Both the position numbers and the translations under genes were made by a program. Positions 7,269-14,785 of a DNA stretch of 35,618 nt are shown in pieces. A model generated the notes under the pieces. That model did no database searches. It worked only from the letters and a program-made list of their open reading frames with translations, and was not told the origin of the DNA. Each line of letters starts with the position of its first letter. Within the stretch, counting starts at the first letter, position 1. Source of the stretch: a virus; IMG/VR virus record IMGVR_UViG_3300033146_004397, positions 1-35,618 of that record, one strand, 5' to 3'.

Positions 7269-9271
7269 ACCTTACTCCCTATTGTTGTGTCTGTTGACTT
7301 ATGTATAATATTTACACTAATAATTTCTTTATTCTTTTTTTCTTTTTTCTGTCTTGGTGGTGTTGTATTTTTAGCAATAATTTCAAGATGTTGCTTTAGG
7401 GCGGCATCAAGTTCTGCGATAATCTTTACCTCTTTGGTGCCATCTGTTTTAGTGTCATCCTTGTTGGCTTTATTGGTCTTATTGGTTTCATTGGTTTTCT
7501 GTTTGGTCCTATCTATTGCCTTTGATTGATGTATATTTTTTTGTACCTTATGCTTCAAGGCTATACTGTTTTGTTTTAATTTTTCACTTGGCATACGGAA
7601 AGTATCAAAAGATGATATCTTAACAGTTTTTCTGCTCACCTTATCACCTTGATTGCCACCGATAACAGTCATTGTTCCCTTGTCACTGTCTATGCTTTCA
7701 ACAACAACAACATGGTTTCCTACTTTTCTGCCCTTATTGTATCTGCTCTTAACTGCAATAGCCCCTTTTTGTGGGCTTGCTTTTACCCCCCAGCCTCTCC
7801 ATGATCCAGCACTTGCACTATTCGTTCCACTATACCCAGAATCAATAACCTTTTTGTTTATAAATGCTGAACACCATGCGTTTGCTGAACCACTATCATC
7901 TTTTGCATTTTTATAACTTGTTGAATAAAGGTATCCCATAATTTTAGGATTGCTTTTCCATCCTTTTACTTCCTTTACGCCTATATCCTTCTTGGCTTCT
8001 TCTAGGATCTTAAGTCCACCTTCCTTAGAGGATAAGGTTGAAGGAGAAGCAGGAGAAGCAGGAGTAGTAGTAATGGGTGACGGGGTGTTGTTGCCTATGT
8101 TTGATGGTGTGTCGTAGCTTGACCGCAACATTAATAGCCCCTCAAGGGCATCTTTTAGATTTTTTGTGCTCATCTTAAATGCGTCTAACTGTATAGATAG
8201 TTTCTTTTGATCATCTTTATCTTTAGGTTTATTCAGATCTTCTTTGAGTTGTGATATTTTCTTCTCGTTTGATTTTAATTGTTCTCGCTTTAATGCTATT
8301 TCTTCACTTATTTTCTTATCTCTATTGTACCACTCTTCATTGTCTCTTGATTGCTTGTGCAGATTTGCCTGTTTTGCAATTTCCAGATATGGAGAATTGG
8401 AAACAAACTCTTTATTTTTAAGTAAAGTTTCTGATAGATCTCCCATTTTTTTAAAGGCATTGTCTCTGTCTTGTTTTGAATGTAGCCCATATTTATCATG
8501 TTCTCTTACAATGTCTTGGGCTTTTATGAACTCACGCTCTTCTTTTGTTTGCTTATCGAAAGCTCTTGAAACAACCTTAAATGCTTTACTAACATAGTTT
8601 TCTAGTGCAGTAGTTCCCTTCCCAAGTACATTATTGGCTGTAGAAAATAAACTAATGACAGCCTTTCCGAATCTAGGATAGTTCTCTTCAAAGTTTTTAC
8701 TTGCAGTAGTAATGCTTTCTCTTAATTTCGCTGTGGCTTTTTCAGTCTTTTGTGGGTCTATCTGGTAATCAACATCAAAGAACTTAAGTATATCATTTGT
8801 GAACCCTATTGTCTTTTCGCCAATCATGTTGGCAATGCCTTGTATCTTGCCTGCTATGCCGATATTTGCAACATCTACCCCTATGGAGTCTGCAACCTTC
8901 TTAATGGCATCAGATGACGCGTCAATAATACTCCAAATTAATACAGGAATAGAAAGTTTTCCTAGTAGTGTTTTTGGATTCAAAATCTTTTTTATCAGTA
9001 GACCGAGACCGCCAATAACACCGCCCCCAAGAAGAGTTTTCCCAAGCATCCCCTTACCAAGAGAGAAGGACCCTCCTCTTCCACCCTTTTTTAGTTCTTT
9101 AAGGATATCTTCTAGAGTGTCTCCCTGTTTTTCATTCTCTTTAGAATCTTTAAATTCTGTTCTTAGTTCATTTTTTGCATTTCGCTTGCTTAAATAGTTT
9201 GTTATTCTTCCACCACGGGGTAAAATACCTTTTATTTCTTGCATTGCTTTGTATGCAGAACCACCAAACAT
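7265..9271 (-). CDS. Large tail structural protein with CHAP-type peptidoglycan hydrolase domain
   Basis: About 668 aa from ATG 9271; the frame is open upstream through TTG 9278. Residues about 30-150 are Gly-rich and hydrophobic (LLGGGVIGGLGLLIKK, IPVLIWSIID), then long helical coiled-coil regions to about 380, then a Pro/Thr/Ser linker. Residues about 420-570 form a TIGR02594/CHAP-like peptidase: ANAWCSAF holds the likely catalytic Cys (about 467), GNHVVVVES the His (about 520), followed by GGNQGDKVS. The C-terminus is Lys/Thr-rich. It is likely a tape-measure or hub protein that cuts host peptidoglycan during DNA entry; it is the longest tail protein here. It may be made as a frameshift fusion with the ORF at 9232-9420. 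Confidence 0.75.
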   Translation of the reverse strand: MFGGSAYKAMQEIKGILPRGGRITNYLSKRNAKNELRTEFKDSKENEKQGDTLEDILKELKKGGRGGSFSLGKGMLGKTLLGGGVIGGLGLLIKKILNPKTLLGKLSIPVLIWSIIDASSDAIKKVADSIGVDVANIGIAGKIQGIANMIGEKTIGFTNDILKFFDVDYQIDPQKTEKATAKLRESITTASKNFEENYPRFGKAVISLFSTANNVLGKGTTALENYVSKAFKVVSRAFDKQTKEEREFIKAQDIVREHDKYGLHSKQDRDNAFKKMGDLSETLLKNKEFVSNSPYLEIAKQANLHKQSRDNEEWYNRDKKISEEIALKREQLKSNEKKISQLKEDLNKPKDKDDQKKLSIQLDAFKMSTKNLKDALEGLLMLRSSYDTPSNIGNNTPSPITTTPASPASPSTLSSKEGGLKILEEAKKDIGVKEVKGWKSNPKIMGYLYSTSYKNAKDDSGSANAWCSAFINKKVIDSGYSGTNSASAGSWRGWGVKASPQKGAIAVKSRYNKGRKVGNHVVVVESIDSDKGTMTVIGGNQGDKVSRKTVKISSFDTFRMPSEKLKQNSIALKHKVQKNIHQSKAIDRTKQKTNETNKTNKANKDDTKTDGTKEVKIIAELDAALKQHLEIIAKNTTPPRQKKEKKNKEIISVNIIHKSTDTTIGSKV

Positions 9272-9420
9272 ATTTCCCAATCCCCCAAATTATTTATGAT
9301 TGTTGTGGTATTGTTTGAATCCTTTTGTGAAGCATCAACCTTTGCTGTAGTATCTGGCATAAGCTTTTTAAGTGCTTTTGTTATAAGAAACCCTGTAGAT
9401 CTATCAAATTCAAATGCCAT
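9232..9420 (-). CDS. 62-aa ORF overlapping the CHAP protein, possible N-terminal leader of a fusion
   Basis: The ATG has an AGGAG six bases upstream, so initiation here is likely. The first 45 residues (MAFEFDRSTGFLITKALKKL then a polar NNTTTIINNL) look natural; the last residues after NNLGD look like out-of-frame sequence with several Cys. The natural reading frame seems to continue in the -1 frame into the CHAP protein through the G-run. It is therefore either a short gene ending by itself, the zero-frame product of programmed frameshifting, or the N-terminus of one gene broken by a homopolymer error. Confidence 0.6.
   Translation of the reverse strand: MAFEFDRSTGFLITKALKKLMPDTTAKVDASQKDSNNTTTIINNLGDWEICLVVLHTKQCKK
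9283..9289 (-). promoter_or_regulatory. Candidate -1 ribosomal frameshift site UUUGGGG
   Basis: On the minus strand the heptamer T-TTG-GGG fits the X-XXY-YYZ pattern in the frame of the 62-aa ORF. A shift back by one base moves ribosomes into the frame of the CHAP protein and gives the junction NNFGGLGNMFGGSAY or NNLGGLGNMFGGSAY. A downstream pseudoknot was not established by eye. A length error in the five-G run is the main alternative. Confidence 0.4.
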
Positions 9421-9429
9421 TATTTTCTC

Positions 9430-10011
9430 CTAGTATCTTAAGCCAAGGTCTAAGTTTGCATCGGTATTAGCATCCATCTTTTTGGCTTTTCTAAGGCTGT
9501 CTACCATATCGGAACTGATCTTTTTATCAATAGGAGAAGATGAAATAGATAGTAGGTTCCCAAGAGCAGAAGCATCCATTGTTAGGGCACCATTTTCTTC
9601 TTTTACTCCATAGGTTGTAAATGTATTTTCTAGAGAAGAAACGTTGTCTTTAAGTATTTTTATTTCTTCCTCTTTTTTATTGATCTCACTGATTGCTTTT
9701 TTAGCCTCTTCCAATAGTTTCTGGTTTTTAGTTAAAAGCCGTTTTTTTTCTTTCATTTCTTCTTGGATATCAATATCCTTGTTTCCTATGATAATTTCCT
9801 TCTCTTCAAGTGTTTTTTGGAGAGTTGAAATATTGTCCTGCATTGCTGCTAGCTTATCTTTTACCTTAATAGCCCCCATGACGCTATCTTGATTTATAAG
9901 TAGGTCCTTTGCTTCATCATATAGCTCTTTATTGTCTCCAATGGCACTTATGACGGCATCCTCTATTGCTGATCCTAGATGACAATTACCATCGCTACAA
10001 ATTGAGTCCAT
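9430..10011 (-). CDS. Coiled-coil protein, scaffold candidate
   Basis: A 193-aa protein with a short Cys-containing N-terminus (ICSDGNCHLG) and a long charged helical stretch of roughly residues 50-135 with heptad spacing (DNISTLQKTLEEKEIII, KKRLLTKNQKLLEEAKKA). The C-terminus is a separate charged/hydrophobic segment ending LDLGLRY. Position after portal and a protease-like gene is the usual place of a head scaffold. The ATG overlaps the previous stop as TAATG with no strong ribosome binding site, suggesting coupling to the upstream gene. Confidence 0.65.
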   Translation of the reverse strand: MDSICSDGNCHLGSAIEDAVISAIGDNKELYDEAKDLLINQDSVMGAIKVKDKLAAMQDNISTLQKTLEEKEIIIGNKDIDIQEEMKEKKRLLTKNQKLLEEAKKAISEINKKEEEIKILKDNVSSLENTFTTYGVKEENGALTMDASALGNLLSISSSPIDKKISSDMVDSLRKAKKMDANTDANLDLGLRY

Positions 10012-10379
10012 TACGACACGGTTCCCATTAAATTTCCTATAGTTTCGACAAGTAGCATTTCGTAAGAGACAATTTTATCCCTTATTGAGAGCTTTGTTAC
10101 TTTCCCTATTGGTTCTTGTACGGTACCAGTATCAAAGTTGACTTCTGTTGCAAGATACCCTGTTTTCTTATGTCTTGCACCGTGACCATACATACATAGT
10201 GCATACCCATTTTTAATTGTATCTTGAACCTTTTTACTTCTTACAAGCTTGTGTATATTTTGAAGATTATAATTCCTTGGAAGACCAAAAGAATGTCCGT
10301 GTTCCGTTATATCAAATGAAATTGAAACCTTGTGTACTCCATCACTTGAACTCTCTATCTTGCTTTTTTTGTTGTTCAT
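10011..10379 (-). CDS. Hypothetical protein in the prohead-protease slot, 122 aa
   Basis: It lies between portal (plus endonuclease) and scaffold candidate, where prohead proteases are found. The segment ALCMYGHGARHKKTGYLATE followed by PIGKVTKLSIRDKIVSYEMLL loosely resembles the His-containing part of such proteases, including the beta strand after it. The protein then ends, so the region that should carry the catalytic Ser is absent. Either this is a short head protein of another type or a reduced, possibly inactive relative. Its ribosome binding site AAAGG is inside the end of the endonuclease gene. Confidence 0.55.
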   Translation of the reverse strand: MNNKKSKIESSSDGVHKVSISFDITEHGHSFGLPRNYNLQNIHKLVRSKKVQDTIKNGYALCMYGHGARHKKTGYLATEVNFDTGTVQEPIGKVTKLSIRDKIVSYEMLLVETIGNLMGTVS

Positions 10380-11050
10380 GCTATAGCCTTTGTCTTTGGA
10401 TTGTTTTTTGTATGCTCTAAATTATTATCTATCACATAATTATCATATGCTATTCCTGCTTCTATTGCAGTATCGTATCTTCCTATAAATATACTCTTGT
10501 TTTCTACTGTTATTTTGCACGCCCACTTCCCTCTGCTGGTATCAAAACTCACCCCTCTATACCCACTTGTATTATTTATCCTTAATGTCCTAGTATTCCT
10601 TGTTTGGGTGCTTCTATTTACCCATCTGCAATTATTTGGTTCATAGTTCCCATCATTATCTTTTCTGTCTATTGTTAAATCATCGCTATATCTATTTTCT
10701 AAAGCCCAATCCCTAAAAGAAGTATAGCTAGACACCCATGAGTCACACATTGTTATACCTCTTCCTCCATAATTTATAAAATGCGTGTTTGTTTCACTAT
10801 AGCATCTTGATTTAATTGCTCTCCATATCCTGTATACTCTACTATTTCTACTTTCGCAATGTTTATTTAGGCTATCTCCACATTTTCTGCATTTTGTGGT
10901 GTTTCCTTTTTTTACATTATTTATATTTGCTCTGAAATGCTTTTTACAATAAGGACATTCATATATTCCAACTCTTGTCTTATAATTACTGCTACTTTTT
11001 GGTTTTATCCTACCCAAATCTTCAATAAGTTTTATTTCAGCATGACTCAT
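10376..11050 (-). CDS. HNH homing endonuclease with AP2 DNA-binding domain
   Basis: Three parts are visible in 224 aa. Residues 32-57 form a zinc ribbon (CPYC...CRKC). Residues 71-145 have the phage HNH-type pattern YRIWRAIKSRCY, YGGRGITMCDSW, and IDRKDNDGNYEPNNCRWVN. Residues 162-206 form an AP2-like DNA-binding domain (SGYRGVSFD, GKWACKI, IFIGRYDTAIEAGIAYD). Such free-standing enzymes cut the allele without the gene and spread by repair. It is inserted exactly between portal and the next head gene, two bases after the portal stop and overlapping the next start by four bases, so the operon stays intact. Confidence 0.9.
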   Translation of the reverse strand: MSHAEIKLIEDLGRIKPKSSSNYKTRVGIYECPYCKKHFRANINNVKKGNTTKCRKCGDSLNKHCESRNSRVYRIWRAIKSRCYSETNTHFINYGGRGITMCDSWVSSYTSFRDWALENRYSDDLTIDRKDNDGNYEPNNCRWVNRSTQTRNTRTLRINNTSGYRGVSFDTSRGKWACKITVENKSIFIGRYDTAIEAGIAYDNYVIDNNLEHTKNNPKTKAIA

Positions 11051-11052
11051 TC

Positions 11053-12630
11053 TTACATTCCCTCATCTTCTTTTGGTTTTGGTTTAAGTATGTTTTCTAT
11101 CATTACATCGAGCATACTATCTTTATTTTTTGCAGTAGCAGGAAGTGTTCCTTCCAGCATCTCTCTAAGCATCTCTCTTGTTTCCTTGGTATCATCAAAT
11201 GTTGCTTGTTTAAATGCATCAAGGATAGCTCCTACTTGTGTAACATTATCTATACTCTCTCTTCTCTGCATTTCTGCATCAAGTTTTGCTTGATTGACCG
11301 TGGATGTAAATTCAACATCAATATATTTCATATTGAGTTCAAGATTATATTTCGACAAAAAATGTATTTTTGTAATATGTAAAATATATTCTTTCATTGT
11401 GCGTCTAATCTGCTCACCTTGTGCATCCATTTGTAGACTGTTTTGTACTGGTCCATCTCTTTCCCCTCCACCGATCATTGAGTCTGAAAAAGGAGTCATT
11501 TCAATATTAAACCCAATATCTCCAATGTATCGCTTTATGTGAAACATAATATCATCTATCTGTTGGTTAAACTGTGGTGTACTTTCTTGGATCTGTACAG
11601 AGTTTGTATTTTCTGCTGTAGTTGGAAGTATATGATTTGCCACTAATGGGGTAGGATCTTTAGATGCAACTCTTTCAAGGACCTTATCCCTAACTTTTTT
11701 AATACTTGCTTCCAGTGCACCTTTTAGTAGCTTTCTTTCGGATTCACTTGTGGACTCTAAGGTGTGCGTGATAAATCTCTCTACCATGGAGCTTGATATT
11801 CTCATGTTTGTCAAGGAGTTCACCGCCCAAATATAGTTATTGAAGCTATCTTCGCATCCTTCTATAACCCCACCATAAATAAAGTCTTCATAGATGGTTT
11901 CTTTTTCAGAAAAAGCATTCATATTTTCAACCGCAATAATGTTATCTGCTTGTAATTGCATAATACCATTTGATTGAGCATTCATTCTTGCTACTTTTGA
12001 AGGAGGAACATAGGTCCTACCATTGCCACTAACCTTGCTTTTACCACCTATTAGTTTTGTATTGGAACTTATCTCATATGCTACATCATGACCTCTATTG
12101 GTTCTGTATGGCGTGACATTGAAAGGTTTTGTTGAAAAATTATATACCAATTCTTTTATACCGCCAGTCTCATCAAATATTATTGATGTGTACCCATCAC
12201 TATAAAACTGGCTATCCATTGTTACTTCAAGGAGATTTTTATCAATTACTTCTATCAAGTGGGCTAAGTCATTTTTGACAACTTCTTCTATTTTTTCATT
12301 TAGCCCAGCATCTTTTGAAATGGAGAGCTGAAATGGAATGACCGCATCGTGTGTAGCTCCTATTGCCCTAACTATGATTACTTTAACCATCTCCCTAGTA
12401 AAGCTATCTTCATAAATAGTATGTCTTTTTAAGTACTCTCCATCCCTTGACACAGAGTTAAATGTTTTTTGTCGTGTTGCACTAAATGTAAGGTTTCTAG
12501 GTATAGAACTCTGAATAATCTCCCTAGTTAAGTCTTCCATTGTCTTAGCCGAGACATTGCCATCAATGGACTTATCCTCTTTTGCTTTTTCACCAAGTAA
12601 TCCAAAACTTAACTTTTGTAATATATTCAT
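11053..12630 (-). CDS. Portal protein
   Basis: A 525-aa protein. ATG 12630 is chosen over GTG 12639 because AAGGTG lies six bases upstream. The middle part has IWAVNSLTNMRISSSMVERFI and later MFHIKRYIGDIGFNIEMTPFSDSM, typical of the stem/wing helices of T4-type portal proteins, and the C-terminus is a long charged helical region. It would form the dodecameric ring at the head vertex through which DNA enters and leaves. It is the first large gene of the head module and is followed by an endonuclease, a protease-slot gene and a scaffold candidate. Confidence 0.85.
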   Translation of the reverse strand: MNILQKLSFGLLGEKAKEDKSIDGNVSAKTMEDLTREIIQSSIPRNLTFSATRQKTFNSVSRDGEYLKRHTIYEDSFTREMVKVIIVRAIGATHDAVIPFQLSISKDAGLNEKIEEVVKNDLAHLIEVIDKNLLEVTMDSQFYSDGYTSIIFDETGGIKELVYNFSTKPFNVTPYRTNRGHDVAYEISSNTKLIGGKSKVSGNGRTYVPPSKVARMNAQSNGIMQLQADNIIAVENMNAFSEKETIYEDFIYGGVIEGCEDSFNNYIWAVNSLTNMRISSSMVERFITHTLESTSESERKLLKGALEASIKKVRDKVLERVASKDPTPLVANHILPTTAENTNSVQIQESTPQFNQQIDDIMFHIKRYIGDIGFNIEMTPFSDSMIGGGERDGPVQNSLQMDAQGEQIRRTMKEYILHITKIHFLSKYNLELNMKYIDVEFTSTVNQAKLDAEMQRRESIDNVTQVGAILDAFKQATFDDTKETREMLREMLEGTLPATAKNKDSMLDVMIENILKPKPKEDEGM

Positions 12631-12632
12631 TC

Positions 12633-13103
12633 TTAGCACCTTACTAATTTATATTTATATATGTTACTGATCGGTCTTTTTTTTGTCACTTGCTCAACCC
12701 TCATTTTTATATTTTGAAATTCTGCAAAAGTTAATATACTATATTTTGGAACAAATGCCCCTTTAATAAGGCACCAAATACTATTGAAATTTGAACTATT
12801 TTCATTACCAAGAAGAGCGTCAAGCATTATCTCATAGGATACTATTTGAAATTGGTAATCAGCATTAATAAATATAGCTTTTGAGTTATATGGTATATTG
12901 TACTCTTTAATTGATCCGTCTTCATATCCAACACTTTTAACATCTATATCAAACGGGTCAAGATCATGTTTTACTTCCTCTCCATTATCTAATAATTTAA
13001 CTGGTTTAATAGATACAGTTATTCCTTTTGTATCTATCCAAGTATCATGTATTAACTTTTCACGGTTTCTTTGTATTGAAATTAAATCTTGATCGAAAGA
13101 CAT
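12633..13103 (-). CDS. Hypothetical protein, possible head-tail connector, 156 aa
   Basis: First gene of the portal operon, 20 bases downstream of a TATAAT box and three bases before the portal start. The product is beta-rich (GITVSIKPVKLL, SKAIFINADYQFQIVSYEIML, KYSILTFAEFQNIKMRVEQV). Size and position fit a neck or connector protein, but no family is recognised. The ribosome binding site is weak (GAAGAAG). Confidence 0.65.
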   Translation of the reverse strand: MSFDQDLISIQRNREKLIHDTWIDTKGITVSIKPVKLLDNGEEVKHDLDPFDIDVKSVGYEDGSIKEYNIPYNSKAIFINADYQFQIVSYEIMLDALLGNENSSNFNSIWCLIKGAFVPKYSILTFAEFQNIKMRVEQVTKKRPISNIYKYKLVRC

Positions 13104-13122
13104 GCTTCTTCTTTTTTGTTTT

Positions 13123-13128
13123 ATTATA
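13123..13128 (-). promoter_or_regulatory. Possible -10 box of the portal operon
   Basis: A perfect TATAAT on the minus strand lies 19 bases upstream of the first ATG of the head module, at the end of a 182-base gap that also contains a terminator. A TTGCAA lies too close (12 bases) to be a standard -35. Position at a module border supports function. Confidence 0.45.
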
Positions 13129-13165
13129 GTGTGTATATGATTGCAAAAATTAAGAGGTGTGCTAG

Positions 13166-13190
13166 GAGGAAGGTAGGTAAGCCCTTCCCC
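13166..13190 (-). other. Strong stem-loop in the intergenic region
   Basis: On the minus strand GGGGAAGG (13190-13183) pairs with CCTTCCTC (13173-13166) over eight positions with one G-U pair and a nine-base loop. No T-run follows. It lies between the terminator and the promoter-like box, so it may be part of a longer 3' UTR or a control element. Confidence 0.5.
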
Positions 13191-13212
13191 TAACTAAAAA
13201 TTTACAAGGAGT

Positions 13213-13234
13213 AAAAAGAGAGGTGTGCCCCTCT
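13213..13234 (-). terminator. Intrinsic terminator candidate with competing hairpin
   Basis: On the minus strand AGAGG, a six-base loop and CCTCT form a five-pair stem followed by CTTTTT. An alternative stem, GCCCCT (13246-13241) with AGGGGC (13232-13227), shares bases with the first arm, so the two cannot form together. This is the layout of an attenuator, although the competition may be accidental. It would end transcripts of the SWIM-protein operon. Confidence 0.5.
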
Positions 13235-13285
13235 GGGCAAAGGGGCAAGAAAAGTATACCTTAATTTAACTAAGAAGTAAAAAGG

Positions 13286-14002
13286 CTATTTTGAAGAGAA
13301 ACTGCTACCTGCAATTTTCGCTTTATCTTTACTTGATATTCTTGTTCTTTTATTATTTTCTAAATTCTCTATATATCTTTTGAAAGCAGTATCTTTGAAT
13401 GTCGAACGCTCCAATCCCTTCATTGTAACAATAAGGTGCTTGCAGCATAAGCCTTCAAGGTTTTTGTTTCTAATTGATGGGAATCTATGTTCTTGTTTCC
13501 CAAGTGCTGATTTAGCGATTGTAAGAATATACCTATACCAATATGTGAATCTACCGCAAGAACATTGTATTTTTATTGGGGCATTATAAAATATTTCTTG
13601 ATGGCTTCTTCCTATCCCTATTAACCCGTCCGTTTCCCACTTTATATGTACTTCATGACTTGTCGCTTGATACAATCCACTTGCCTTCACCGTAAACTTA
13701 AAAACATCTTTTGTAATTGTCTTAATATAAAAAGCTTTTAGCTGTAATTTTGCTCTATCTATGTCAATCTTTAATGATTTATCAAGGGCATTTTTTAGAT
13801 TTATCCCTGTTTTATAGTAGGACAAATAATGTTTAATTGCTTTTCCGTGCTCCCTTATTGTTAACGCTGTCTTTTGCGTTTCTACTTTTTTAGAGAGGGA
13901 TTTGTCAAGTTCCTTTTTTTGTAGCTTATGGTTTAATATTGGGTTTTTATTTTTAACTTTTGTTGTACTTTTGATTGCTTGTATTTTTTTTATTCGTGCC
14001 AT
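13286..14002 (-). CDS. SWIM-type zinc-binding protein
   Basis: A 238-aa basic protein. Residues 147-149 (CSC) and 187-189 (CKH) give the C-x-C...C-x-H pattern of SWIM zinc domains, which bind DNA or proteins; C186 adds another possible ligand. Before the motif is a beta-rich region (DVFKFTVKASGLYQ, HEVHIKWETDG), and both ends are Lys/Arg-rich (KKIQAIKSTTKVKNKNP; KRTRISSKDKAKIAG). DNA or nucleoprotein binding near the head module is a fair inference. It is the last gene before the intergenic terminator. Confidence 0.7.
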   Translation of the reverse strand: MARIKKIQAIKSTTKVKNKNPILNHKLQKKELDKSLSKKVETQKTALTIREHGKAIKHYLSYYKTGINLKNALDKSLKIDIDRAKLQLKAFYIKTITKDVFKFTVKASGLYQATSHEVHIKWETDGLIGIGRSHQEIFYNAPIKIQCSCGRFTYWYRYILTIAKSALGKQEHRFPSIRNKNLEGLCCKHLIVTMKGLERSTFKDTAFKRYIENLENNKRTRISSKDKAKIAGSSFSSK

Positions 14003-14004
14003 CT

Positions 14005-14223
14005 CTATACCGCTATCTCGTATCCATATTCTTGTGCATAGTTAGAATTAGGAATAAGGACATCAAACATAAAACTATACTCTGCACTTCCAAATAGTTT
14101 ATCCGCCCAAAAATCTTGATTCTGTGCTTCATATGGTGTCAACATAACTTTAACGGCTTTATGGGTCATCCTAGAAATGTAATCTCTTTTAAACAGCATC
14201 ATCTCTTCTGTTGTTAAAATCAT
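14005..14223 (-). CDS. Hypothetical protein, 72 aa
   Basis: The ATG has AGGAG five bases upstream and follows directly after the stop of the preceding gene. The product has an N-terminal helical part (TTEEMMLFKRDYISRMTHKAV) and a C-terminal part with aromatic residues (FDVLIPNSNYAQEYGYE). No family recognised. It is co-transcribed with the SWIM protein gene. Confidence 0.7.
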   Translation of the reverse strand: MILTTEEMMLFKRDYISRMTHKAVKVMLTPYEAQNQDFWADKLFGSAEYSFMFDVLIPNSNYAQEYGYEIAV

Positions 14224-14739
14224 CTATTCTCCTAACGCTTTAATTAATACATCGGTTTTATTTTTCAAAACTAAATCCAGTGAGAACATAAAAGCAAATG
14301 TTACCATTCTTAATTGTATATGGTCAAATTTCCATCTTGCTTTTTGGCTATCCCCATCAGTTAAAAATAGACCGTCTTGATTTGTAACTTGCTGTAGAGA
14401 AGTTTCTGCATTTTCAAGCACTTCAAAATTCTCTATATAGTGTGTCGCCAGTTCATGCTCATCTCCACGGTTATAAATCTCATAGTGATATGCTATCTTA
14501 AGAAAGCTTTTTTGTGTAGATATTACATAGTTTGGTTTCTTGTTTTCAAATAACGTCTTGGTATACTTCTTTACGTCTGCCATAAGAATATTCTCTTTTA
14601 GCATCCCACTATGAACTCTTGCACGATAAATCTTGTTTGTATCAATATCTTTTTTAATGTCAACAACGCACCAAGTGTAGCGGTCAACGGTATTTGTATT
14701 TAATAGTACGCAGAGTACCCTATAGTTTCTAATATCCAT
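14224..14739 (-). CDS. Hypothetical protein, 171 aa, no ribosome binding site
   Basis: A soluble protein with an N-terminal beta-rich half (YRVLCVLLNTN, DRYTWCVVDIKKDI) and a C-terminal helical half that includes a hydrophobic segment (VTFAFMFSLDLVL). No family recognised. Unlike its neighbours it has no Shine-Dalgarno sequence: the ATG comes six bases after a TAAAAT box, so transcription may begin at the start codon. It is the first gene after the DUF5131 remnant. Confidence 0.7.
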   Translation of the reverse strand: MDIRNYRVLCVLLNTNTVDRYTWCVVDIKKDIDTNKIYRARVHSGMLKENILMADVKKYTKTLFENKKPNYVISTQKSFLKIAYHYEIYNRGDEHELATHYIENFEVLENAETSLQQVTNQDGLFLTDGDSQKARWKFDHIQLRMVTFAFMFSLDLVLKNKTDVLIKALGE

Positions 14740-14745
14740 AGGGTT

Positions 14746-14751
14746 ATTTTA
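14746..14751 (-). promoter_or_regulatory. Possible extended -10 box (TGCTAAAAT)
   Basis: On the minus strand TGC-TAAAAT has the extended -10 form. It ends six bases before ATG 14739, a gene without a ribosome binding site. TTAAAA lies about 18 bases upstream of it. This fits a leaderless transcript. Confidence 0.35.
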
Positions 14752-14785
14752 GCAGTTATTGAAGTTTTGTTTTAAAGAGTAGGTT

